This document shows, one piece after another, positions 16,476 through 24,039 of a stretch of DNA of 64,000 nt; within the stretch, counting starts at the first letter, position 1, and the number at the start of each line of letters is the position of its first letter. This stretch comes from Microtetraspora sp. NBRC 16547. Its GTDB lineage: Bacteria; Actinomycetota; Actinomycetes; Streptosporangiales; Streptosporangiaceae. The position numbers and the translations under genes were made by a program. The notes beneath the pieces are model-generated. The model did no database searches. It was not told where the DNA came from and worked only from the letters and a program-made list of their open reading frames with translations. Location of the stretch: contig NZ_BSSE01000021.1 of NCBI RefSeq assembly GCF_030268965.1, positions 62,001 through 126,000 of the forward strand. The letters run 5' to 3'.

Positions 16476-17351
16476 ATGCACCGTCCCTCGCTGTTGCTGG
16501 CGCTTGGCGTCCTCACGACGGCGGCGGTCGCGTGCGCACCGGCCAATGACGCGGAGCCGTCCGGCGGCACCGCCGCCGCCAGCCCGGCGGCCTCCGCGAG
16601 CTGCGCGAAGGACCAGCTCACGCTGATCACCCCGGGCAAGCTGACGGTCGGCACGGACAAGCCCGCGTACGAGCCCTGGTTCAAGAACGACGACCCGGCG
16701 AGCGGCGAGGGCTTCGAGAGCGCGGTCACCTACGCCGTGGCCGAGAAGCTCGGCTTCACCAAGGACGAGGTCGCCTGGGCCACCGTCCCCTTCGACAGCG
16801 CGTACGCGCCGGGCGACAAGAAGTTCGACTTCGACATCAACCAGGTGTCCATCACGCCGGACCGGGCCAAGGTCGTCGACTTCAGTGACGGGTACTACAC
16901 GGTCAAGCAGGGCGTCGTCACGCTGGACAGCGGAAAGTACGCCTCGGCGACCAGCCTCGCCGACCTCAAGGACGCCACGATCGGCGTGCAGGTCGGCACC
17001 ACCGCGCTCGACGCGGTCAAGAGCGTGGTCCAGCCGGCCAAGGAGGCCAAGGTCTACACCCAGCAGGTCGACGCCGTGAACGCGCTCAAGAACAAGCAGG
17101 TGGACGCCATCGTGGTGGACCTGCCGACGGCGTTCTACGTCACCGCCGCCCAGGTCGAGAACTCCAAGATCGTGGGGCAGTTCGCCGCCACCGGCGGCAC
17201 GCCCGAGGAGTTCGGCCTGGTCTTCCAGAAGGGCAACGCCCTGGTGTCCTGCGTCAACGAGGCCATCGGCGCGCTGAAGTCCTCCGGTGAGCTCGCCAAG
17301 ATCGAGCAGCAGTGGCTGAGCGCTGCGGCCGGCGCGCCGGAGATGAAGTGA
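16476..17351 (+). CDS. amino-acid ABC transporter substrate-binding lipoprotein
   Basis: 291 residues. The signal sequence MHRPSLLLALGVLTTAAVAC ends in a cysteine suited to lipidation (AVAC, a slightly atypical lipobox). A SBP_bac_3 domain follows: LTVGTDKPAYEPWF, FDFDINQVSITPDRAKVVDFSDGYY, IGVQVGTTALDAV, VDAIVVDLPTAFY, typical of polar amino-acid binders. The ATG at 16476 has GGAGG 6 nt upstream, preferred over ATG 16464. Its stop overlaps the permease start (GTGA), so the three genes are one operon. The exact ligand is unknown. Confidence 0.9.
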   Translation: MHRPSLLLALGVLTTAAVACAPANDAEPSGGTAAASPAASASCAKDQLTLITPGKLTVGTDKPAYEPWFKNDDPASGEGFESAVTYAVAEKLGFTKDEVAWATVPFDSAYAPGDKKFDFDINQVSITPDRAKVVDFSDGYYTVKQGVVTLDSGKYASATSLADLKDATIGVQVGTTALDAVKSVVQPAKEAKVYTQQVDAVNALKNKQVDAIVVDLPTAFYVTAAQVENSKIVGQFAATGGTPEEFGLVFQKGNALVSCVNEAIGALKSSGELAKIEQQWLSAAAGAPEMK

Positions 17352-18208
17352 CAGGTGAAGTGACGCAGTCGGCGAAGAGCGACCGGCAACGGGAGAGGGA
17401 GCGGGTCCGGCGCAGGCAGGCGGTCCGCTCCAGTTCCGTCGCAACGGCGTCCACCCTTGTCTTCCTGACCCTGGTGGCCGTCCTGGTCACCAACTCTCCG
17501 GGATGGCCGAGGGTCCAGGAGACGTTCTTCGACCCCGAGGCGTTCGCCCGGACGTTGCCCGATGTGCTGCACGGCTTCTGGATCAACGTCCAGATCTTCC
17601 TCATCGCGGAACCGCTCATCCTCGTTCTCGGACTGCTCGTCGCGCTGGCCCGGGGACTGCGGGCACCGGTCTTCTTCCCGCTCCGGGTGCTGGCCGTCGT
17701 CTACACCGACGTGTTCCGCGGCGTGCCGACGCTGCTCGTCATCATGCTCGTCGGCTTCGGCCTGCCCGCGCTCCAGCTCACCGGCGTGCCGTCCGACGAG
17801 ATCACCCTCGGCGTCATCGCGCTCGTCCTCGCGTACAGCGGGTACGTCGCGGAGGTCTTCCGCGCCGGCATCGACACCGTGCACCCGAGCCAGGTCGCGG
17901 CGGCGCGCTCTCTCGGGCTGTCCCACGGGCAGGCCATGCGCCATGTCGTGCTGCCGCAGGCCGTGCGCCGGGTGATCCCGCCGCTGCTCAACGACTTCGT
18001 CTCCCTCCAGAAGGACACCGCGCTGGTCTCCACGATCGGCGTGATCGAGGCGCTTCGGCAGGCGCAGATCTACGCGGCGAGCAAGTTCAACTACACCCCC
18101 TACCTCGTGGCGGCGATCCTGTTCATCCTGCTCACGATCCCGATGGCGCGGTTCACCGACTACCTGTCGGCGCGGGCCGCCCGCCGCCGCGGCCCCGGAG
18201 GTGCCTGA
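17348..18208 (+). CDS. amino-acid ABC transporter permease
   Basis: 286 residues. An unusually basic cytoplasmic N-terminus (KSDRQRERERVRRRQ) precedes about five or six membrane helices. The EAA loop, VAAARSLGLSHGQAMRHVVLPQAVRRVIPPLLND, is complete and contacts the ATPase. It belongs to the HisMQ family (GFWINVQIFLI, VFRGVPTLLVIML). The start GTG overlaps the preceding stop, and the stop overlaps the next ATG (ATGA), giving tight translational coupling. Confidence 0.9.
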   Translation: MTGEVTQSAKSDRQRERERVRRRQAVRSSSVATASTLVFLTLVAVLVTNSPGWPRVQETFFDPEAFARTLPDVLHGFWINVQIFLIAEPLILVLGLLVALARGLRAPVFFPLRVLAVVYTDVFRGVPTLLVIMLVGFGLPALQLTGVPSDEITLGVIALVLAYSGYVAEVFRAGIDTVHPSQVAAARSLGLSHGQAMRHVVLPQAVRRVIPPLLNDFVSLQKDTALVSTIGVIEALRQAQIYAASKFNYTPYLVAAILFILLTIPMARFTDYLSARAARRRGPGGA

Positions 18209-18951
18209 TGACGCTGCTGCGCATCGAGGGCGTGTGGAAGAACTATCGCCACCAGAGCGTGCTGCGCGGGATCGACCTGGACGTGGCCCCGCACGAGGTG
18301 GTCTGCTTGATCGGCGCCTCCGGCTCCGGCAAGTCGACGCTGCTGCGCTGCGTGAACCTGCTGGAGACCGTCGACGACGGCGCCATCCACCTGGACGGCG
18401 ACGAGATCACGGACGTCCGCGCCGACGTGGACGAGGTCCGCAAGCGGATCGGGATGGTCTTCCAGTCCTACAACCTCTTCCCGCACATGACCGTGCTGGA
18501 CAACATCACCCTGGCGCCGCGCAAGGTGCACAAGGTCGACCAGGCCCAGGCCGAGGAGCAGGCCAGGGAGCTGCTGGCCAGATTCGGCCTCGCGGACAAG
18601 GCGAAGGAGTACCCCGACCGGCTCTCCGGCGGCCAGCAGCAGCGCGTGGCCGTCATCCGGGCCATCGCCACCCAGCCCCGCCTGCTGCTGCTCGACGAGG
18701 TGACCTCCGCGCTCGACCCGATCCTGGTCACCGAGGTGCTGAGCATCATCCGCGAGCTCAAGGAGACCGGGATGACCATGATCCTGGCCACCCACGAGAT
18801 GAGCTTCGCCAGGGACATCTCCGACACCGTCTGCTTCCTCGACGGCGGCGTCCTGCTCGAACGCGGCTCTCCCGAGCAGATCTTCTCCGCGCCCGAGCAT
18901 CCGCGTACCCGCGAGTTCCTCCAGCGCGTACTGGACGCCGGACGGCTGTGA
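18208..18951 (+). CDS. amino-acid ABC transporter ATP-binding protein
   Basis: 247 residues. Walker A GASGSGKST, Q-loop VFQSYNLFPHMTV, signature LSGGQQQRVAVIRAI, Walker B LLLLDEVTSALDP, and switch histidine ATHEMSFA are all intact. GlnQ/HisP group, powering the permease encoded just upstream. It starts with ATGA overlap. No clear terminator is seen before the convergent MATE gene. Confidence 0.92.
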   Translation: MTLLRIEGVWKNYRHQSVLRGIDLDVAPHEVVCLIGASGSGKSTLLRCVNLLETVDDGAIHLDGDEITDVRADVDEVRKRIGMVFQSYNLFPHMTVLDNITLAPRKVHKVDQAQAEEQARELLARFGLADKAKEYPDRLSGGQQQRVAVIRAIATQPRLLLLDEVTSALDPILVTEVLSIIRELKETGMTMILATHEMSFARDISDTVCFLDGGVLLERGSPEQIFSAPEHPRTREFLQRVLDAGRL

Positions 18952-19039
18952 CCCCGCGCGCCGTGCCCTCCGCGTCCGGCTCGTGGAGGGCCGCCGATCA
19001 GCGGCGGTGGCGGCCGCGCCCGGGCGCGCCAACCGGCGA

Positions 19040-20362
19040 TCACGCCCCGGTGACCAACCAGGCCGTGCCGTACGCGCGGAGGGACAGAGTGACCATCCGG
19101 GCCAGCATCCAGACGCCGAAGGCCGCCCAGAGCGCGACGAGGCTCCCCGCGACCAGGGCGAACGGCAGGTAGGCGAGGGTGGTGAGCAGCCCGGCCCAGG
19201 CGAGGTAGCGCTGGTCGCCCGCGCCGATCAGCACGCCGTCGAGCACGAACACGACGCCCGCCATCGGCTGGAACAGCGCTACGAGCCACAGCACCGCCTC
19301 CAGCCGGTCCGACACCGCGGCCGGGGTGTCGAACACCCCGGGGAGCAGCGGACGGAGCGCGAGCACGGCGAGCCCGAACGCGACGCCGCACCCGACCCCC
19401 CACCCGACCATGCGCCGGGTGGCCGACCGCGTCGCGGCGGTGTCGCCCGCACCCAGCGTCCGTCCGGTGATCGCCTGTCCCGCGATGGCGATGGCGTCCA
19501 GCGCGAACGCGAGGAACGTCCAGATCCGGGTCGCGATGGTGTGCGCGGAGATCTGCTCGTCGCCCATCCGGGTCGCCAGCGACGTGGCGGTCAGCAGCAC
19601 GATCTGCAGGCACGCCGTACGGATGACCAAGGCCAGCCCGGCGGTGCCCGCGGACCTGATGCCGGAGAGGTCGGGCCGGAGCGGGACGCCGTGCCGCCGT
19701 GCCCCCTTGACGACCATGAAGAGGTAGACGGCCGCGCCCAGCGCCTGGGCGATGACCGTGCCCCAAGCCGACCCGGCGACCCCCCAGCCGAGCCCAAGGA
19801 CGAACCAGGCGTTCAGCACGCCGTTGAGCACGAAGGAGGCCACCGAGACCGCGAGGGGCGTCACGGTGTCCTGGAGGCCGCGCAGCACCCCGGTGCCCGC
19901 GAGCACGAGAAGCAGCGCGGGCGTGCCGAGCAGGCTGACCCGCAGGTACGTGGTGGCCAACTCGGCGAGCCGCTCGGAGGCGCCGAAGAGATCGACGATC
20001 CCGGGGGCGAGCGGCCAGCAGACGACGATGACGGCGACGCCCACCGCCGCCGCCAGCCACAGCCCGTCCACACCCTGCCGCATGGCCCGGAGCGGATCGC
20101 CCGCGCCGATCTGACGGGCCACGGCCGCGGTCGTGCCGTACGCGAGGAAGACGCACAGGCCGACGATCGCGGACAGTGCGGCGCTCGCCACGCCGAGGGC
20201 GCCGAGCGCCGGGTCGGGCAGCCGCCCGACGATGACGGAGTCAGTGAGCAGGAACAGCGGCTCGGCGACCAGGGCCCCGAACGCGGGCACGGCGAGCCGG
20301 AGGATCTCCCTGTTCCCCGTGCGGGCCCCATCCCGCCGCTCGGCGTCCCTTGTCAGTGGCAT
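19040..20362 (-). CDS. MATE family efflux transporter (DinF-like)
   Basis: 440 residues, about 12 membrane segments in two homologous halves (EILRLAVPAFGALVAEPLFLLTDSVIVGRL is the typical first half). Cation-coupled multidrug or metabolite exporter; substrate unknown. Actinobacteria often keep a MATE gene divergent from dnaB. The ATG at 20362 lacks a strong ribosome site, so the start is moderately certain. Confidence 0.85.
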   Translation of the reverse strand: MPLTRDAERRDGARTGNREILRLAVPAFGALVAEPLFLLTDSVIVGRLPDPALGALGVASAALSAIVGLCVFLAYGTTAAVARQIGAGDPLRAMRQGVDGLWLAAAVGVAVIVVCWPLAPGIVDLFGASERLAELATTYLRVSLLGTPALLLVLAGTGVLRGLQDTVTPLAVSVASFVLNGVLNAWFVLGLGWGVAGSAWGTVIAQALGAAVYLFMVVKGARRHGVPLRPDLSGIRSAGTAGLALVIRTACLQIVLLTATSLATRMGDEQISAHTIATRIWTFLAFALDAIAIAGQAITGRTLGAGDTAATRSATRRMVGWGVGCGVAFGLAVLALRPLLPGVFDTPAAVSDRLEAVLWLVALFQPMAGVVFVLDGVLIGAGDQRYLAWAGLLTTLAYLPFALVAGSLVALWAAFGVWMLARMVTLSLRAYGTAWLVTGA

Positions 20363-20460
20363 AGAGGTATTTTGCCAGTTACATCCGGATGCTCGGCGTT
20401 GTCAACCGGCTTGGGCGGGTGGCCATGCCCATCCGGTCTCAGGTATCTACCGACTTTCCT

Positions 20461-20602
20461 TCGTCCACAGCGCCTGGATAACGTTCTCGCTGCTCAGGAG
20501 GGGTTTTCGGGCGATGGTCACAGGGTTATCCCCAGGCTCGTCCCCAGGGTGTTCACACCTGAGCGGCGGAAGTGCACACGTTATCCACAGGCACGTCCAC
20601 AG
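20461..20602. promoter_or_regulatory. cluster of DnaA-box-like sites upstream of dnaB
   Basis: The 324-bp MATE-dnaB interval holds TTATCCACA (20581-20589), TTATCCCCA (20526-20534), TCGTCCACA (20461-20469), TCGTCCCCA (from 20539), ACGTCCACA (from 20594), and an inverted TTATCCAGG at 20471-20479. All resemble the actinobacterial consensus TTGTCCACA within one or two bases. TAGGGT near 20617 could be the dnaB -10. This may be a DnaA-controlled promoter; it is too sparse for oriC itself. Confidence 0.55.
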
Positions 20603-20686
20603 CTCGCGTTGCCGGTAGGGTGCGGCAGCCGCGAAACTGTCAGACCGGCGGGTTACAACTGGGGTTGCTGTGTTGGGGGGTGTGTG

Positions 20687-23110
20687 GTGAGCGTGCTTGA
20701 TTTCCCCGGCGGCCCAGGTGGCCCCGGCGGCTCCGATGCCACGTTCGAGCGGACTCCACCGCACAATATCGAAGCCGAGCAGTCCGTTCTCGGCGGCATG
20801 ATGCTGTCCAAGGACGCGATCGCCGATGTGGTTGAGATCCTTCGCGCCGACGACTTCTACCGCCCCGCCCATCAGATCATCTACGAGGTCATCACCGACC
20901 TCTACGGCCGGGGCGAGCCCGCCGACTCGATCATGATCCTCGACGACCTGCAGAAGCGCGGCGAGTTGGGCCGGGTCGGAGGCGCCCCCTACCTCCACAC
21001 GCTGACCGCGGTCGTGCCCACGGCGGCCAACGCGGGCTACTACGCCAAGATCGTTCGGGAGCAGGCCATCCTGCGCCGGCTGATCGAGGCCGGCACCCGC
21101 ATCGTCTCCTACGGGTACGGCGGGCAGAGCGAGGAGGTCGACGACCTGGTCGACCGCGCGCAGGCCGAGATCTACAAGGTCACCGAGCGGCGCACCTCCG
21201 AGGACTACCTGCCGCTCTCCGAGATCATGCCGGGCGCGCTGGACGAGATCGAGGCCATCGGCAGCCGCGGCGGGCAGATGGTCGGCGTCCCCACCGGTTT
21301 CCAGGATCTCGACGCCCTCACCAACGGCCTGCACCCCGGCCAGATGATCGTCGTGGCCGCCCGACCCGCCATCGGCAAGGCGCTCGCGCTCGATACCCCA
21401 CTGCCCACTCCTGATGGTTGGACAACCATGGGTGAGGTGAAGGTCGGCGACTACCTGATCGGGGCCGACGGTAAGCCCACTCGCGTGGTGGCTGCTACCG
21501 GCATCATGCACGGCCGCCCGTGCTACGAGGTGGAGTTCAGCGATGGCACGGTGATCACGGCCGACGCCCAGCACCAATGGCTCACCGACACACGTGCGTC
21601 CCGCAAATCGGCTCAGGCGGCTGCGTCCGGCTACAACAGGTACCGGAACCAGAAGACATTCGCTGAGGTGCGCACAACGGAAGAGATCGCCGCAACGCTG
21701 TGGTGCAACACCGCGGACAAGCGGCTCAATCACACCGTCGTCAATGCCCGGCCGCTGGACCTGCCCGACCGTGACCTGCTGATCCCTCCGTACACACTGG
21801 GTGTCTGGCTCGGAGACGGCCACTCTGACAGTGCCCGGTTCACCACCGGCGACCCGGAGATCGCCGAGCATGTGGCCGCCGAAGGTCGCCCCGACTGCGG
21901 CGGCCCGTCCAGTGGGCTTCGCCAGTGCCGGGAGTGCCGCAACGACCACGGCACTATGAACGCCCGACTGAGGAAGCTGGGCGTGCTGGGCAACAAGCAC
22001 ATCCCGGGCGAATATCTGCGCGCTTCTGAGGCGCAGCGCAGAGCGCTCCTGGCCGGGCTGCTGGACACCGACGGCTACATCAACGCCGCCGGGACAGCCC
22101 AGTTCGCCGTCACGAACCGCCGCCTGGCAGAGGATACCTGGGAACTGATCCTGAGCCTGGGATACAAAGCAACCTGGACATCCAAGGAGGTGTCAGGGCG
22201 CACCGAAGCCAGCTCAACCAGCTATGCGATCACATTCACCCCCTCCGACAAGGTCTTCCGGCTGAGCCGGAAGAACGCCCGCGTGAACACCGACACCCAC
22301 CCCAAGGCGACGTACCGCAACATCACCGACGTCCGCCCGGTGACGTCGGTGCCGGTGCGTTGCGTCGAGGTGGACAACGCCGATCACATGTACCTGGCGG
22401 GGCAGACATGGATACCCACCCACAACTCCACCCTTGGATTGGATTTCGCCAGATCTGCCGCTATTAAGCACGGTATGACGACTGTCGTCTTCTCGCTGGA
22501 AATGTCGCGTAATGAGATCACGATGCGACTGCTGTCGGCGGAGGCGCGGGTCGCGCTGCACACCATGCGCTCCGGGCTGATGAGCGACGACGACTGGACC
22601 CGGATGGCCCGCCGCATGGGTGAGGTCGCCGAGGCGCCGCTGTTCATCGACGACTCCCCGAACATGTCGATGATGGAGATCCGGGCCAAGTGTCGCCGTC
22701 TCAAGCAGCGCAACGATCTGCGGTTCGTCATCGTCGACTACCTCCAGCTCATGAGCTCACCCAAGCGGACCGAGAGCCGCCAGCAGGAGGTCTCCGAACT
22801 GTCCCGGTCGCTCAAGCTCCTCGCGAAGGAGCTGGAGGTGCCCGTCATCGCGATCTCGCAGCTCAACCGTGGTCCCGAGCAGCGCACCGACAAGCGCCCC
22901 CAGGTGTCCGATTTGAGGGAATCTGGGTCGATTGAGCAGGATGCCGACATGGTGATCCTCTTGCATAGAGAGGACGCCTACGAGCGGGAGTCGCCGCGGG
23001 CGGGCGAGGCCGACCTGATCGTGGCCAAGCACCGTAACGGCCCCACCGCCACCGTCACGGTGGCCTTCCAGGGCCACTACAGCCGCTTCGTGGACATGGC
23101 CACGCACTGA
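20687..23110 (+). CDS. dnaB: replicative DNA helicase precursor, interrupted by an intein
   Basis: 807-residue precursor; the spliced helicase would be 458 residues, normal for DnaB. The N-terminal domain (PHNIEAEQSVLGGMMLSKDAI) binds DnaG. The RecA-like C-terminal ATPase reads ARPAIGK, then the intein, then STLGLDFARS, so the intein splits Walker A between K and S. Later motifs FVIVDYLQLM (Walker B) and RESGSIEQDADMVILLHR are intact. GTG 20687 follows a G-rich ribosome site; a GTG lies immediately before it. The region just after the intein, and another at RESG/SIEQ, are unusually AT-rich (see findings). It unwinds DNA at the fork as a hexamer. Confidence 0.96.
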   Translation: MSVLDFPGGPGGPGGSDATFERTPPHNIEAEQSVLGGMMLSKDAIADVVEILRADDFYRPAHQIIYEVITDLYGRGEPADSIMILDDLQKRGELGRVGGAPYLHTLTAVVPTAANAGYYAKIVREQAILRRLIEAGTRIVSYGYGGQSEEVDDLVDRAQAEIYKVTERRTSEDYLPLSEIMPGALDEIEAIGSRGGQMVGVPTGFQDLDALTNGLHPGQMIVVAARPAIGKALALDTPLPTPDGWTTMGEVKVGDYLIGADGKPTRVVAATGIMHGRPCYEVEFSDGTVITADAQHQWLTDTRASRKSAQAAASGYNRYRNQKTFAEVRTTEEIAATLWCNTADKRLNHTVVNARPLDLPDRDLLIPPYTLGVWLGDGHSDSARFTTGDPEIAEHVAAEGRPDCGGPSSGLRQCRECRNDHGTMNARLRKLGVLGNKHIPGEYLRASEAQRRALLAGLLDTDGYINAAGTAQFAVTNRRLAEDTWELILSLGYKATWTSKEVSGRTEASSTSYAITFTPSDKVFRLSRKNARVNTDTHPKATYRNITDVRPVTSVPVRCVEVDNADHMYLAGQTWIPTHNSTLGLDFARSAAIKHGMTTVVFSLEMSRNEITMRLLSAEARVALHTMRSGLMSDDDWTRMARRMGEVAEAPLFIDDSPNMSMMEIRAKCRRLKQRNDLRFVIVDYLQLMSSPKRTESRQQEVSELSRSLKLLAKELEVPVIAISQLNRGPEQRTDKRPQVSDLRESGSIEQDADMVILLHREDAYERESPRAGEADLIVAKHRNGPTATVTVAFQGHYSRFVDMATH
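21380..22426 (+). other. class 3 intein with LAGLIDADG homing endonuclease (in dnaB)
   Basis: 349 residues inserted after GK of Walker A; the C-extein starts with Ser. Residue 1 is Ala, so there is no Cys1/Ser1 nucleophile. Instead it has the class 3 triad: Trp67 in block B (ADAQHQW, with His65), Cys328 in block F (VPVRC), and Thr347 in block G (WIPTHN). These use the block F cysteine to start splicing. The C-terminus is the standard His-Asn. The endonuclease motifs are TLGVWLGDG (Asp146) and LLAGLLDTDG (Asp231), both with acidic residues, so cutting activity is possible. A Cys173/Cys183/Cys186/His190 cluster lies between them. M. tuberculosis dnaB also carries an intein. Confidence 0.9.
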
Positions 23111-23129
23111 CGACTCCCGGAGAGGACGG

Positions 23130-23957
23130 CTACCGCCAGAGGGCGGCGACGGTCGCGGCGGCCGCCCGTCCCTGGGCGTACCCCGCCTCAGCGGACGGCG
23201 TCCGCACCTCCGGGTCGAGCGGGTCGGGGCCGATGGCCGCGCGGGAGGCGTCGTCGGGGTGGAGGACCTCGACGGTCGTGCCGAGCGTCGCGACCTGCCC
23301 GGCCAGCTCCGGATCCTCAAGCGGCGAAAGCACGAGCACCCGGTCGTGACCGGCCGCGAGGTCGGCGTTGTTCGACGAGCGCATGCCGCCGTCCATGTAG
23401 CGGGTGTCGCCGATGGTCACCGCAGGCCAGACGCACGGCACGGCGCAGCTCGCCGCCACCGCGTCCACCAGGTTCACGCCCGACTGCGGCGTGAACAGGA
23501 TCGGCTCGCCCGTGTACGCGTCGACGGCGACGATGACCAGGTCGCGGTCGGGCCATTCGTGGACGGGCAGCCGTGCCGCGATCACCTCGCGTCGCCGTTC
23601 CTCCGTCACGGTGGACGCGGCGAGCGCGAGCGCCCCGGCCTTCCTGCGCGCCTCGGCAGGGTCGGAGGTCTGGGTGTAGATCTCGACCCATTGCTCCATC
23701 AGCTCAGTGATCGCCACACCGCTGGTGATCTCCGGAGCCTGCGCCGCCGGGTCGATCTGCCGCCTGAGTAGCTCGTCGAGTGTCAGGCCGCTGGTGATCT
23801 GGGCGGCGACGGTGGAGCCGGCCGAGGTGCCCACGATCCGGTCCGCGCCAGTGACGTCGACTCCGGCGTCGGCGAGCCCGGCCAGAACGCCGGTCTCCCA
23901 GGCGATCCCGGCGACGCCCCCTCCGCCGAGCACCAGCGCGCGGGTCGTCGTGTCCAT
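23130..23957 (-). CDS. patatin-like phospholipase / RssA-type esterase
   Basis: 275 residues. Glycine-rich oxyanion loop LGGGGVAGIAWE, nucleophile elbow GTSAGS (Ser of GxSxG) and catalytic Asp in DGGM: the complete patatin Ser-Asp dyad. The N-terminus begins at the oxyanion strand, so it is cytoplasmic with no signal. ATG 23957 is placed 6 nt after AAGGGG; the earlier ATG at 23963 is too close. Alone on its strand, directly downstream of a perfect palindrome that probably controls it. Substrate unknown (lysophospholipid or other ester). Confidence 0.88.
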   Translation of the reverse strand: MDTTTRALVLGGGGVAGIAWETGVLAGLADAGVDVTGADRIVGTSAGSTVAAQITSGLTLDELLRRQIDPAAQAPEITSGVAITELMEQWVEIYTQTSDPAEARRKAGALALAASTVTEERRREVIAARLPVHEWPDRDLVIVAVDAYTGEPILFTPQSGVNLVDAVAASCAVPCVWPAVTIGDTRYMDGGMRSSNNADLAAGHDRVLVLSPLEDPELAGQVATLGTTVEVLHPDDASRAAIGPDPLDPEVRTPSAEAGYAQGRAAAATVAALWR

Positions 23958-23985
23958 GGGCATCCCCTTACACATATGCCGATAT

Positions 23986-24022
23986 TTCACTAGATGATCT
24001 AGATCATCTAGATCGTAGTGAA
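23986..24022. promoter_or_regulatory. large palindromic operator upstream of the patatin gene
   Basis: 23990-24011 is a perfect 22-bp palindrome centred on CTAG (half-site CTAGATGATCT). Around it TTCACTA (23986-23992) and TAGTGAA (24016-24022) form a second, outer inverted pair. It overlaps the likely promoter of the patatin gene (start 23957). The bound regulator is not encoded next to it. Confidence 0.65.
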
Positions 24023-24039
24023 GCGGAAAGAAGGTGAGC

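Noticed and set aside
17503-18207. Apparent fusion of a ~235-residue protein to the amino-acid ABC ATPase
   Set aside because: The leading part is the permease gene read in the wrong frame. The ATPase has its own ATG overlapping the permease stop.
20461-20602. Chromosomal origin (oriC)
   Set aside because: Too few boxes, no AT-rich unwinding element, and dnaA/dnaN are not adjacent.
18983-20686. The open frame of dnaB extends about 570 codons upstream
   Set aside because: It runs antisense over the MATE gene and is Arg/Gly/Pro-rich shadow coding. The GTG at 20687 matches known DnaB N-termini.
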